In this document: positions 1 through 5,531 of the stretch, one piece after another
Position numbering within the stretch: the first letter of the stretch is position 1
Layout of the letters: the number at the start of each line of letters is the position of its first letter
Source of the DNA: an uncultured Anaerolineales bacterium
GTDB taxonomy: Bacteria > Chloroflexota > Anaerolineae > Anaerolineales > UBA6663
Assembly: GCA_937952305.1 (NCBI GenBank)
Contig: CALFZO010000129.1
Span: 1-7,586, forward strand
Direction: 5' to 3'
DNA: 7,586 nucleotides
Made by a program: the position numbers and the translations under genes
The notes under the pieces: model-generated
Told to the model about the DNA's origin: nothing
Database searches by the model: none
What the model saw: only the letters and a program-made list of their open reading frames with translations

Positions 1-1
1 C

Positions 2-556
2 TCGTTCGCCTCGCCCTGCGTGGTCCCCTTGGTGCCGGCCTACCTCGGTTACCTCTCCGGGGCCACGATCGGCGGGGATGGGCAGTTGGTCGGCGACCGG
101 CGCAAGGTGGTCGGGCACGCGCTGCTGTTTGTCCTGGGTTTCAGTCTGGTCTTCACCCTAGTCGGCGCTTCGGTCGGCCTGATCGGTTATGCGCTGCTCC
201 GCAACCTGCCCATCTTCCCGAAAATCGGCGGGATCGTGCTGGTGGTGCTCGGCCTGCACACGCTCCGGCTACTGCGCCTGCCGTTCCTCAATCGCAGCTT
301 TCCGTTGGATTTCGCGCGTCTGGGCCGGCGCGGCTATCGTGGCTCGCTGCTGGTGGGCGCGATCTTCGCCGTGAGCTGGACGCTGTGTGTGGGCGTGGCG
401 CTGTCCAGCATCCTGACGCTGGCCGCGGCCACAACCACGGTGGGGTAAGGCGCGCTCTTGCTCATGGCTTATTCGCCCGGCCTGGGGGTGCCCTTCATTG
501 TCTCGGCCTTGGCCCTGGAAAAGGCGCGCGGCTGGCTGCGCCGGCTCAACGCTTAG
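2..556 (+). pseudogene. ccdA: CcdA-like cytochrome c biogenesis/thiol transport protein, 5' partial, interrupted by TAA
   Basis: CcdA/DsbD-type proteins pass reducing equivalents across the membrane through two Cys in membrane helices, for cytochrome c maturation and other extracytoplasmic thiol targets. The gene runs off the left edge. The first visible residues, FASPCVVPLVPAYLGYLSG, are the family's first-Cys helix. The second Cys lies in SWTLCVGVALSSILTLAA, where the usual TPC.GP prolines are replaced by Leu and Ala. A TAA at 446-448 stops the frame, yet the same frame continues as family-like sequence (GALLLMAYSPGLGVPFIV...) to a TAG at 554-556. Family members usually have Gln or Arg at the stop, so CAA to TAA is a simple explanation. 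The frame then ends just after RRLN, where homologs continue into a final membrane helix. I call it a decaying gene. A sequencing error at 446 or stop readthrough would be alternatives, but neither explains the missing last helix. Identity as CcdA is secure; functional status is inferred. Confidence 0.85.
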
Positions 557-609
557 CGGCCGCGCCATGGGTTGGCAACGGGACGGCGCTCCGAAACACC
601 CTTCAAAGA

Positions 610-636
610 CACTGCCCGGCGGCCGGCCGGGCAGTG
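610..636. terminator. Hairpin terminator between convergent genes
   Basis: A perfect 11-bp stem (CACTGCCCGGC with its complement) closes a 5-nt loop. AGA upstream and TCT downstream can extend it past a bulged G. A T-rich stretch (CATTTCTTC) follows on the plus strand, and GTCTTTGAAG follows on the minus strand. It sits between the ends of the ccdA-like frame (556) and the minus-strand lipoprotein gene (674), so it may stop both. Neither U-tract is strong. Confidence 0.7.
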
Positions 637-673
637 GTCTCATTTCTTCGGGTTGAGGCGCCGCGCGTGTTCT

Positions 674-1258
674 TCAGCGCTCGCCGCCCGGCCAGGTGAT
701 GAAAGGCATATTGACCACCACCCCCGGCTGCTCGATCTTCAGCTCGCCCTTTTGTTCGGCCTCCAGCACCTCGGCCGCCGCCTTCAGTTCGCGGGCCTGG
801 CTTTCATCGACCCAGGTGACCAGGTGGATGGCGCGCAGCGGGGTGTAGCCCTCGGCGCCGGGCGGGCTCGGGAAGACATCGGGCTGGAAGCCCAGCGGCC
901 CCATGCCCTCCGGGCCGTTGGTGAACACGTAGACCGGTGCGGTCGCCGCTTCGGGGATTTCCGCCAAAGCCGGCACAACGAGCACCGGCGAATCCATCAT
1001 GTCCGAAAGCAGTTGGGCGATATCGGCATCGGATACTTCGGTGTGGATGAAGCGGATCTCCTGCCCTTCGGCGTAGGCCAGGCCGGCCGGGACCGCGGGC
1101 GCTTCGCCCATGGCGCCCATATCCATGCCACCCATCTCGGCGGCGGTCGGGGCGGCCGTCGGGGCTGGGGTTGCGGCGGGCGTGCAGGCGGCCGCCAGCC
1201 CGGCGACCAGCGCCAGGCCGGTGATCAATTTCAACGCAGGTCGGGACATCAGACGCAT
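674..1258 (-). CDS. Met-rich secreted lipoprotein of an uncharacterised domain family
   Basis: This is a 194-residue exported protein. Residues 1-24 form a lipoprotein-like signal with Cys25 after LAAA; the lipobox is imperfect because Ala, not Leu, is at -3. A low-complexity Ala/Pro/Thr linker follows, then a Met-rich patch at 41-50 (EMGGMDMGAM), a composition often seen in copper-binding exported proteins. The folded part (about 60-194) has distinctive blocks: VYVFTNG (109-115), GPLGFQPDVFPSPPG (120-134), and the C-terminal GVVVNMPFITWPGGER. I have seen this domain in uncharacterised proteins, perhaps those labelled DUF7482, but I am not certain of the name and know no function. The ATG at 1258 is chosen because AAGGAG lies 7 nt upstream (1266-1271). 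It is separated from the four-gene operon by 185 bp containing its own control elements, and it ends at a shared hairpin. A role in copper or metal binding is inference from the Met patch and neighbours. Confidence 0.85.
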   Translation of the reverse strand: MRLMSRPALKLITGLALVAGLAAACTPAATPAPTAAPTAAEMGGMDMGAMGEAPAVPAGLAYAEGQEIRFIHTEVSDADIAQLLSDMMDSPVLVVPALAEIPEAATAPVYVFTNGPEGMGPLGFQPDVFPSPPGAEGYTPLRAIHLVTWVDESQARELKAAAEVLEAEQKGELKIEQPGVVVNMPFITWPGGER

Positions 1259-1346
1259 GACGAGACTCCTTGGTGTTTGAGCCGGAGCAGAGCCGGCAGA
1301 GCATTGCTGACTTGGGGCAGCATACGTGATTTGCCCGGCGTCTCTG

Positions 1347-1413
1347 AGCGCCGAATGGCCTGAAGCAAGCGCGCCGTTTCGCTCGTGACGAATGTCAGGG
1401 GTTGGTCGTGACG
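1347..1413 (-). promoter_or_regulatory. Candidate operator region upstream of the Met-rich lipoprotein gene
   Basis: Read on the minus strand, this stretch holds TGACATTCGTCA (1386-1397), an inverted repeat with one mismatched pair, and the box GCCATTCGGCGCT (1347-1359). Both occur with little change upstream of the four-gene operon (TGACAAATGTCA and an identical 13-nt box at 4740-4767). An extra copy of the octamer TCGTGACG (plus strand 1383-1390 and 1406-1413) repeats at 23 bp, about two helical turns. A weak -10 candidate, TATGCT, lies at 1319-1324 (minus), with no good -35. The regulator is unknown. Confidence 0.5.
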
Positions 1414-1443
1414 GTAGACCAGCCCGAGCCGCAAGGGTTGCGC

Positions 1444-2433
1444 TCAGGGGCTAGCGGCGTAGTCGAACTGGAAAGTCCAGAGGTAGTCAATCAGCGCCCA
1501 GGCCTGGGCGTCGGTGAAGACGGGACCCCAGGCCGGCATGCCGGTGCCCATCCCGCCGCGGATAAGCTTGCCGTGCAGCACCGCCGGGCTGACGCCGAGC
1601 ATCCCGGCCGGGTCCGTGAACGCGGTCGGGGCCTGAGTTTGGTGGCCGGCTCCCATTTGAGTGTGTTCAGCCGGGTGGGCCAGCTCCGGCGCGAACACGC
1701 CGTCCCCGGCGCCGGCCTCCCCGTGGCAGGCCGCACAGTTGGCGGCGTACAGGCGCTCGCCCTCCGCCAGGGCCGCCGGCGTCGTCTGAGAGCGCCACAG
1801 CCAGGCGACGGCCTCCCACAGTTCGGCGTCATCGAATGACTCGTTGGCCGCCTGTGCGCGGAGGGCCTGCCAGACGGCCGCCGGGCTCTCGCCGCGCGGT
1901 TCGCCGAGTTCGGGCACCTCAACGGCCAGGGCCGCACCCCGGCTCGCCGACGGCCTCCCTTCCGGGAGCGGCGCCGCAGAGGCCGGGCGCGGCGCATCCA
2001 GGTCCAGGCCGAGCTGGACGTACAACGGCGGGCCGGCCGGCGCCGCGGCTGCGCCCGGCCCCGCCACCTCGATCACGCCGCGCATGCGCCAGTGGCCTAG
2101 GCCGCACCAGCGCGTGCAGTAGAACGTGTAGCGGCCGGGCCGGTCGAAGGTCAGCATAGTCTCCACCGGCCGGCCGGGTAGCAGGTTGATGGCCGGCCAA
2201 TCCATTTGGCCGACCGCGAAGCCGTGCACCACGTCGTCGGCGACCAGGCGCAGGCGCAGCGGCTGGCCCACGGTCGCGTCCAGGGCCGCCGGCGTCCAGC
2301 CGCCGGCCTCCGCCATCCGCCCGTGGATTTCGATGACGTCGCGGCGCGCCAGGCCGTAAGCGGCCAACGACAAACCGAGCGCGCCGGCCAGCAGTCCGCC
2401 CAGGATCAGGCGAGCGAGCGTTTCGCGTGTCAT
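1444..2433 (-). CDS. CuA-domain protein fused to cytochrome c (COX II-like, non-canonical)
   Basis: This is a 329-residue membrane-anchored electron carrier. Residues 8-28 form a single N-terminal membrane anchor. A cupredoxin domain (about 33-124) has all CuA side-chain ligands: His70 in DDVVHGF, then Cys106-x3-Cys110-x3-His114-x2-Met117. A Pro/Ala-rich linker (about 125-185) leads to a class I cytochrome c domain with CAACH (233-237) and a likely axial Met299 in GTGMPAW. The order matches caa3-type oxidase subunit II. However, it has one anchor rather than the usual two, the +2 position between the Cys ligands is Arg108 instead of the Glu that links COX II to the Mg site of subunit I, and no subunit I gene is adjacent. 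It follows the polyferredoxin gene after 3 nt and is the last gene of the operon. Likely role: accept or relay electrons outside the membrane. A COX II of a dispersed oxidase remains possible. Confidence 0.92.
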   Translation of the reverse strand: MTRETLARLILGGLLAGALGLSLAAYGLARRDVIEIHGRMAEAGGWTPAALDATVGQPLRLRLVADDVVHGFAVGQMDWPAINLLPGRPVETMLTFDRPGRYTFYCTRWCGLGHWRMRGVIEVAGPGAAAAPAGPPLYVQLGLDLDAPRPASAAPLPEGRPSASRGAALAVEVPELGEPRGESPAAVWQALRAQAANESFDDAELWEAVAWLWRSQTTPAALAEGERLYAANCAACHGEAGAGDGVFAPELAHPAEHTQMGAGHQTQAPTAFTDPAGMLGVSPAVLHGKLIRGGMGTGMPAWGPVFTDAQAWALIDYLWTFQFDYAASP

Positions 2434-2436
2434 CGG

Positions 2437-3786
2437 CTAGCCGATCAGGAGCCAGAGCAGGCCCAGGGTCGCCGCAAGGCAGAAGCCGATCACGGGCAGG
2501 GCGGCCCGCACCCGATCCGCGGTGCGGACGGCGACCCGCGCCGCGCCATACATCCCGAGCGCCAGCACGGCCGCCTGCGCCAACCGGCTGAACGCGCTCA
2601 CGTCCGGCCAGGCCGTATCGGCCGAGTATCCCAGCAGGTTCCAGCCCAGGCCGAGCGGATCCGCGAACACGGCCCAGACCAGCGGGAACTTGACGAAGGC
2701 GAAGGCGATCGTAAACGCGACCCAGGCCGCCAGCCCGAGCGGCGCGAGGGTCCGCGCCTGGCCCGCAAACGCGGCCCGCAGCGACCGGCGCGACCCGGAT
2801 AGCTTCTGGCCGGCCCAGACCGCCAGCAGGAACAGGGCTGGCAACAGCCCCAGATTGATCAACCCAAAGCCGGCCGCGTAACCGAGCCAGGCCGGCGAGC
2901 CGACCGAGTAGGCCGCCGTCTTGAGCCAGCCCCACGGCCCCAAGAAGACGGCCGTGTAGACGAGCACACTTCCCAGCATCAGCAGCGCCAGCCAGGCCTC
3001 GTCCAGGCGCGCGCCGGCGCGGGCCACCACGTCCTGCCCGAAGGGGCGCAGGCTCACGGCCAGGTTGTCCCGCGGGCAGCTGCGCAGGCACTCAAAACAC
3101 AGGCCGCAGTAGGCGTTGTCGCGCACGGCGGCCGGGAAATTGCCCCACGGACAGCCGTAGCCGGCCCCGCACCCGGTGTAGCAGAGTTTCTCGGTGTGGG
3201 CCGCGCACACGGCCGGGTCCTTCACGCGCAGCGCGAGCGGCGCCAGGCGCGCGTACAGGCCCGTGAACCCCCCGATCGGGCACAGGTAACGGCAAAAGGC
3301 GCGGCGCTCGAACACCAGGCTGGCGACGACGGCCAGCGCGATCAAGCCCAGCAACACCCAGCCCGTCACGCGCGGCTCGGTCAGGATGACGGCGCTGAAC
3401 AGGCCGATCAGGGCGAAGCCGGCCACCTGCAGCCAGGCGCCGCGCAGCCGGCGCGGCCAGACGCGGCCTAGGCCCCAACCGCGGCTGGCCGGCCCCAACA
3501 GCGCGCCACGCTGCAGCCACTCGCCGGGCAGGGGGATGGGGCACAGGCTGCACCAGGCCCGGCCGCCCAACGGGATGAAGACCAGCTTGAGGGCCGTCCA
3601 CCAGGCGATCCAGACCGCGATGACGGCGAAGTTGGCGTTGCCGGCCGCCGGCCCAAAGAGGCCGATCAGGATGGTGAAGACAAAGCCGGCCAGCAGCCCG
3701 GCCTGCGCCAGCCACTGCGGCCAGCGGTTCTTGAGAGCGGCGCGGACGGCCGGCGGCTGCGTGAGTTCCAGGTGAATGGGCGTCAT
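2437..3786 (-). CDS. Polytopic membrane 4Fe-4S polyferredoxin, NapH/NosR-like
   Basis: This is a 449-residue membrane iron-sulfur protein, in a group that includes NapH, NosR and CcoG and passes electrons between quinol or cytoplasmic donors and extracytoplasmic enzymes. Helices lie near 27-45 and 53-72, then CSLCP (79-83), helices near 118-136 and 140-160, and CRYLCP (165-170). The iron-sulfur section has two Cys groups. One is irregular: Cys194, Cys202, Cys206, Cys212-Pro. The other is classical: Cys227-x2-Cys230-x2-Cys233-x3-Cys237-Pro. A C-terminal half with about five further helices (266-284, 302-325, 349-368, 401-419, 429-448) has no motif I recognise. Its start codon overlaps the end of the cupredoxin gene by ATGA (3783-3786), so translation is probably coupled. 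There is no FMN-binding domain as in full NosR. The exact donor and acceptor cannot be read from sequence. Confidence 0.92.
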   Translation of the reverse strand: MTPIHLELTQPPAVRAALKNRWPQWLAQAGLLAGFVFTILIGLFGPAAGNANFAVIAVWIAWWTALKLVFIPLGGRAWCSLCPIPLPGEWLQRGALLGPASRGWGLGRVWPRRLRGAWLQVAGFALIGLFSAVILTEPRVTGWVLLGLIALAVVASLVFERRAFCRYLCPIGGFTGLYARLAPLALRVKDPAVCAAHTEKLCYTGCGAGYGCPWGNFPAAVRDNAYCGLCFECLRSCPRDNLAVSLRPFGQDVVARAGARLDEAWLALLMLGSVLVYTAVFLGPWGWLKTAAYSVGSPAWLGYAAGFGLINLGLLPALFLLAVWAGQKLSGSRRSLRAAFAGQARTLAPLGLAAWVAFTIAFAFVKFPLVWAVFADPLGLGWNLLGYSADTAWPDVSAFSRLAQAAVLALGMYGAARVAVRTADRVRAALPVIGFCLAATLGLLWLLIG

Positions 3787-4241
3787 CGCCGTAGCCCCCA
3801 GACCGCGGCGAGGGCGGCCAGGCCAATCAGGCCGGCGGCCCGCCAGAAGAAGTCGTTGGTCCCGACCGTGAGCTGGCCGATCATAAACGGGTGCAGCGGG
3901 CCGCAGGTGGTCGAGCAGCGGAAGCGAAAGGTGCCGGGGCGATCAGCCACAAAGGTCAGGCGCGCGGTCTGGCCGGGTTCGGCCGTGAGTGTCAGGTTGT
4001 AGCCGTCCAGGTGCAAGCCATGGACGACATCCGTCGCCACAAGTTCCAGGGTAACCCGATCGCCCATGTTGACGGCGACCGTGCCGGGCGCGTACTCAAA
4101 GCGCCGGCCTTCCACACGGATCACGCGGTCTGCCGGGGTGCGGGCGAAGGCAGGCCAGGGCAAGGCCAGGATCAGGATCGCGGCGGCCAGCCAGGCTGCC
4201 CAGCCCAGGGCGCGCGAACGCGAGAGCGCCGCCGGCGTCAT
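3783..4241 (-). CDS. Small membrane-anchored cupredoxin with CuA ligand set
   Basis: This 152-residue protein has a hydrophobic N-terminal segment (12-34) that is a signal peptide or anchor, a cupredoxin domain (about 40-126), and a C-terminal membrane helix (131-150) ending in Arg-Arg. Ligands are visible as His74 in TDVVHGLHLDG, then Cys109-x3-Cys113-x3-His117-x2-Met120 (CSTTCGPLHPFM), the full binuclear CuA pattern. The +2 residue is Thr111, not the Glu of COX II. It resembles the copper domain of the fusion protein at 1444-2433, suggesting duplication or two sequential carriers. The gene overlaps its upstream and downstream neighbours by ATGA at 4238-4241 and 3783-3786. The domain should face outside. 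It could be an electron carrier or a COX II-like fragment with another job, such as copper delivery; electron transfer fits the operon better. Confidence 0.9.
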   Translation of the reverse strand: MTPAALSRSRALGWAAWLAAAILILALPWPAFARTPADRVIRVEGRRFEYAPGTVAVNMGDRVTLELVATDVVHGLHLDGYNLTLTAEPGQTARLTFVADRPGTFRFRCSTTCGPLHPFMIGQLTVGTNDFFWRAAGLIGLAALAAVWGLRR

Positions 4242-4684
4242 GGGATATTGGACGGCCCGTAGCGCGAGTAAGTGGCGTCGACGTACGACCGGATCTCGGG
4301 CACAGACTTGCCCTCCTGCAGGAGCCGCATCGCGTCCTGGGTGATATCGACGCAGATCGAACAGCCCAGGGCATGTGAGTCGTATTCGATGGCGCCGGCG
4401 GCGTCCGTCCCAGCCACGTAACAGGCGTAATTGGAGGTGTGGCCCATCGAACCGCAGCCGCAGTAGCAGGGGAGCTGCTGGAGCACTTCCGGGTTGGCGA
4501 CCGCGAATTGATAGGCCTCGCGCACGGTGGCCGGCGCGGCCTGAACGTCAGCCGGCATTTGATCCAACGCCGCCATCGCCAGACCAGCCTGCGTGCTGCT
4601 GTCCCTCGCCGTACTGCCACAGCTGGCCGCAGCCAGGCTGAATACGCTGATCACTAGCAATGCACCCAGAGAACGATGCTTCAT
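4238..4684 (-). CDS. PCYCGC-motif lipoprotein
   Basis: This 148-residue exported protein matches the PCYCGC motif family (Pfam 'protein of unknown function with PCYCGC motif'). A signal peptide precedes Cys22 in LAAASCGS, probably lipidated though the lipobox is not ideal. The core has PCYCGCG at 72-78, GHTSNYACYV at 81-90, His104 and GCSICVDI at 107-114, giving Cys73, 75, 77, 88, 108 and 111 plus His82 as possible metal or disulfide residues. The tail (115-148) looks helical and then ends in RYGPSNIP. The frame stays open upstream to 4768, but I place the start at 4684: the resulting N-terminus is a clean signal peptide and AAGGG lies 8 nt before it. It is the first gene of the operon and overlaps the cupredoxin gene by ATGA. 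No function is established for the family. Copper binding or delivery to the two CuA proteins is an inference from Cys content and neighbours. Confidence 0.92.
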   Translation of the reverse strand: MKHRSLGALLVISVFSLAAASCGSTARDSSTQAGLAMAALDQMPADVQAAPATVREAYQFAVANPEVLQQLPCYCGCGSMGHTSNYACYVAGTDAAGAIEYDSHALGCSICVDITQDAMRLLQEGKSVPEIRSYVDATYSRYGPSNIP

Positions 4685-4739
4685 CGGTGAGACCCTTTCG
4701 CTTTGTGTGTATCGTAACAATACCCGCAGCCGGCCGAAA

Positions 4740-4772
4740 AGCGCCGAATGGCGCATGACATTTGTCACGTCA
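4740..4772 (-). promoter_or_regulatory. Candidate operator of the PCYCGC-cupredoxin-polyferredoxin-CuA/cyt c operon
   Basis: A 12-bp inverted repeat, TGACA-N2-TGTCA (4756-4767), is perfect outside the 2-nt centre; a half-site TGACG abuts it (4768-4772). Two bases away lies a second inverted repeat, GCGCC-N4-GGCGC (4741-4754), inside the 13-nt box also found at 1347-1359. On the minus strand the order is palindrome, box, then possible -10 elements TATTGT (4717-4722) or TACGAT (4711-4716), about 30 bp before the start codon at 4684. The TACA-like half-sites with a 2-nt centre recall CopY/BlaI-type operators, but this is only a resemblance. Confidence 0.5.
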
Positions 4773-4836
4773 GCGGTCGGCGGCCGGGGTGGCTGGAAGT
4801 GACTTTCCGCGGGCGATGGCTGGAGGCAGGGTCGGG

Positions 4837-4874
4837 AAAAAAGCCACCACCCTGGAACTCCAGGGTGGTGGCTT
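4837..4874 (-). terminator. Rho-independent terminator of the YHS gene
   Basis: A perfect 15-bp stem (AAGCCACCACCCTGG, loop AACT, and its complement) is followed on the minus strand by six T residues. It starts 26 bases after the YHS stop codon. It separates the YHS transcript from the PCYCGC operon downstream on the same strand, which therefore needs its own promoter. Confidence 0.93.
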
Positions 4875-4900
4875 AGGTCAGGGAGGCTGGACCGCGCCGG

Positions 4901-5080
4901 CTAGTGATGATGCTGTTCCTGTCCCTGCGCCGGGGGCTGAGCCAGGTATTTTTCCGGCTCCTTGTCGAAGGCGCGCTTGCAGCCGGGCGCGCAGAAATAG
5001 TAGGTCTGGCCCTTGTACTCCGATTTTGCGGCGGCGGTCTGCTCGTCCACTTCCATGCCACAGACAGGGTCGATTGCCAT
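4901..5080 (-). CDS. Small YHS-domain protein with His-rich tail
   Basis: This 59-residue protein is essentially one YHS domain. It begins MAIDPVCGMEVDE, with Cys7 in the hallmark DPVCGM motif, and continues to TYYFCAPGCKRAFDKEPEKYL (Cys30 and Cys34). A short Gln/Pro linker and three terminal His follow. YHS domains occur alone or attached to heavy-metal transporters and similar proteins, and are thought to bind metal through the Cys residues; His at the C-terminus adds possible ligands. It has no signal peptide, so it should be cytoplasmic. The start is well supported: AAGGAG at 5089-5094 lies 8 nt before the ATG, and the translation matches the family from residue 1. It is monocistronic, with its own terminator at 4837-4874. 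A role as a cytoplasmic copper or other metal chaperone/sensor for the neighbouring genes is inferred. Confidence 0.93.
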   Translation of the reverse strand: MAIDPVCGMEVDEQTAAAKSEYKGQTYYFCAPGCKRAFDKEPEKYLAQPPAQGQEQHHH

Positions 5081-5194
5081 CTTGAGTTCTCCTTGAGAAT
5101 AACCCGGTCCGGAAGAGGCCGGCCCGGTTACGAGAGGCGCTGTTGGGTCGCATCGTTTCTGGTTTCGACCCGGCCGGCCTCCATCAGTCGGGTG

Positions 5195-5200
5195 TTTATA
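5195..5200 (-). promoter_or_regulatory. Candidate -10 element of the YHS gene
   Basis: TATAAA on the minus strand (5 of 6 bases of TATAAT) stands out in GC-rich surroundings, 114 bases before the YHS start codon. No good -35 hexamer is found at the usual spacing, so the call is tentative. Confidence 0.35.
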
Positions 5201-5425
5201 GGCCCTTCAGTGATTGTCTCGAGTCTAATCCAGAACGGGGCAGCACCCTAGCGCCAATACGCTCACGCCCGGCCCGCCAGTTGGCCCATGGCAGCGTGTG
5301 CTCAAGGTTGGTGTTCCGGCGCCCAACGCGGAGCCGATCGCCGCCAGCCAGTTGAGCCACGGCGGTCGGCGCGGTGCCGCCAGCAGCCCACGGAACGACA
5401 CCTCCCACAACCCAGTCGGTACAGC

Positions 5426-5447
5426 TGACCCCATCCGGATAGGGTCA
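5426..5447. promoter_or_regulatory. 22-bp palindrome, candidate operator of the doxX-like gene
   Basis: TGACCCCATCCGGATAGGGTCA is self-complementary except for one C/A pair (positions 7 and 16), with a perfect 8-bp centre. It lies 84 bp upstream of the ATG at 5532. A 9-mer overlapping its right arm, GGGTCAGGC (5442-5450), recurs inverted as GCCTGACCC at 5505-5513, just before the start codon. This layout suits a dimeric repressor or activator with an auxiliary half-site. No A- or T-rich tract follows, so it is not a typical terminator. Confidence 0.55.
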
Positions 5448-5531
5448 GGCGCCCCTGCCGCCGGACAGCCCTTGGCCCTACAGTGAGGGCGCAATCGTTT
5501 CAAGGCCTGACCCAACATGGAGGAAAACACA

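Larger units (their letters stand above)
5081..5531. other. 451-bp divergent intergenic region between the YHS and doxX-like genes
   Basis: No convincing gene is visible on either strand. The left part holds the YHS leader, including an imperfect hairpin at 5100-5130 (TAACC...GGTTA outer stem with a CCGG/CCGG inner stem) and a -10 candidate. The middle (5221-5420) has an imperfect direct repeat: CCAGTTGGCCCATGGC at 5277-5292 and CCAGTTGAGCCACGGC at 5348-5363. Otherwise I see nothing there. The right part holds a 22-bp palindrome and an inverted 9-mer before the doxX-like gene. Confidence 0.7.

Noticed and set aside
572..1363. Long plus-strand open frame opposite the Met-rich lipoprotein gene
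   Set aside because: Its translation is rich in Arg, Gly and His without any domain, and the minus strand has a signal peptide, RBS and family-like blocks. It is a GC-rich shadow.
1400..1420. Small TGGTC/GACCA stem as a terminator for the CuA-cytochrome c gene
   Set aside because: Only 5 bp with a 9-nt loop and no T-tract; it also overlaps the repeated TCGTGACG element.
1919..3091. 390-residue minus-strand frame spanning two operon genes
   Set aside because: It is Arg/Pro/Gly-rich and out of frame with the clear polyferredoxin and CuA-cytochrome c genes.
1444..4241. Nitrous oxide reductase (nos) cluster
   Set aside because: CuA domains and a NosR/NapH-like protein are present, but there is no NosZ catalytic CuZ domain, NosD, NosF or NosY, nor a NosR FMN domain in the window.
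4685..4768. Extended N-terminus for the PCYCGC protein starting at 4768
   Set aside because: It would place 28 charged residues before a clean signal peptide and would cover the palindrome and promoter area; the start at 4684 has a usable RBS.
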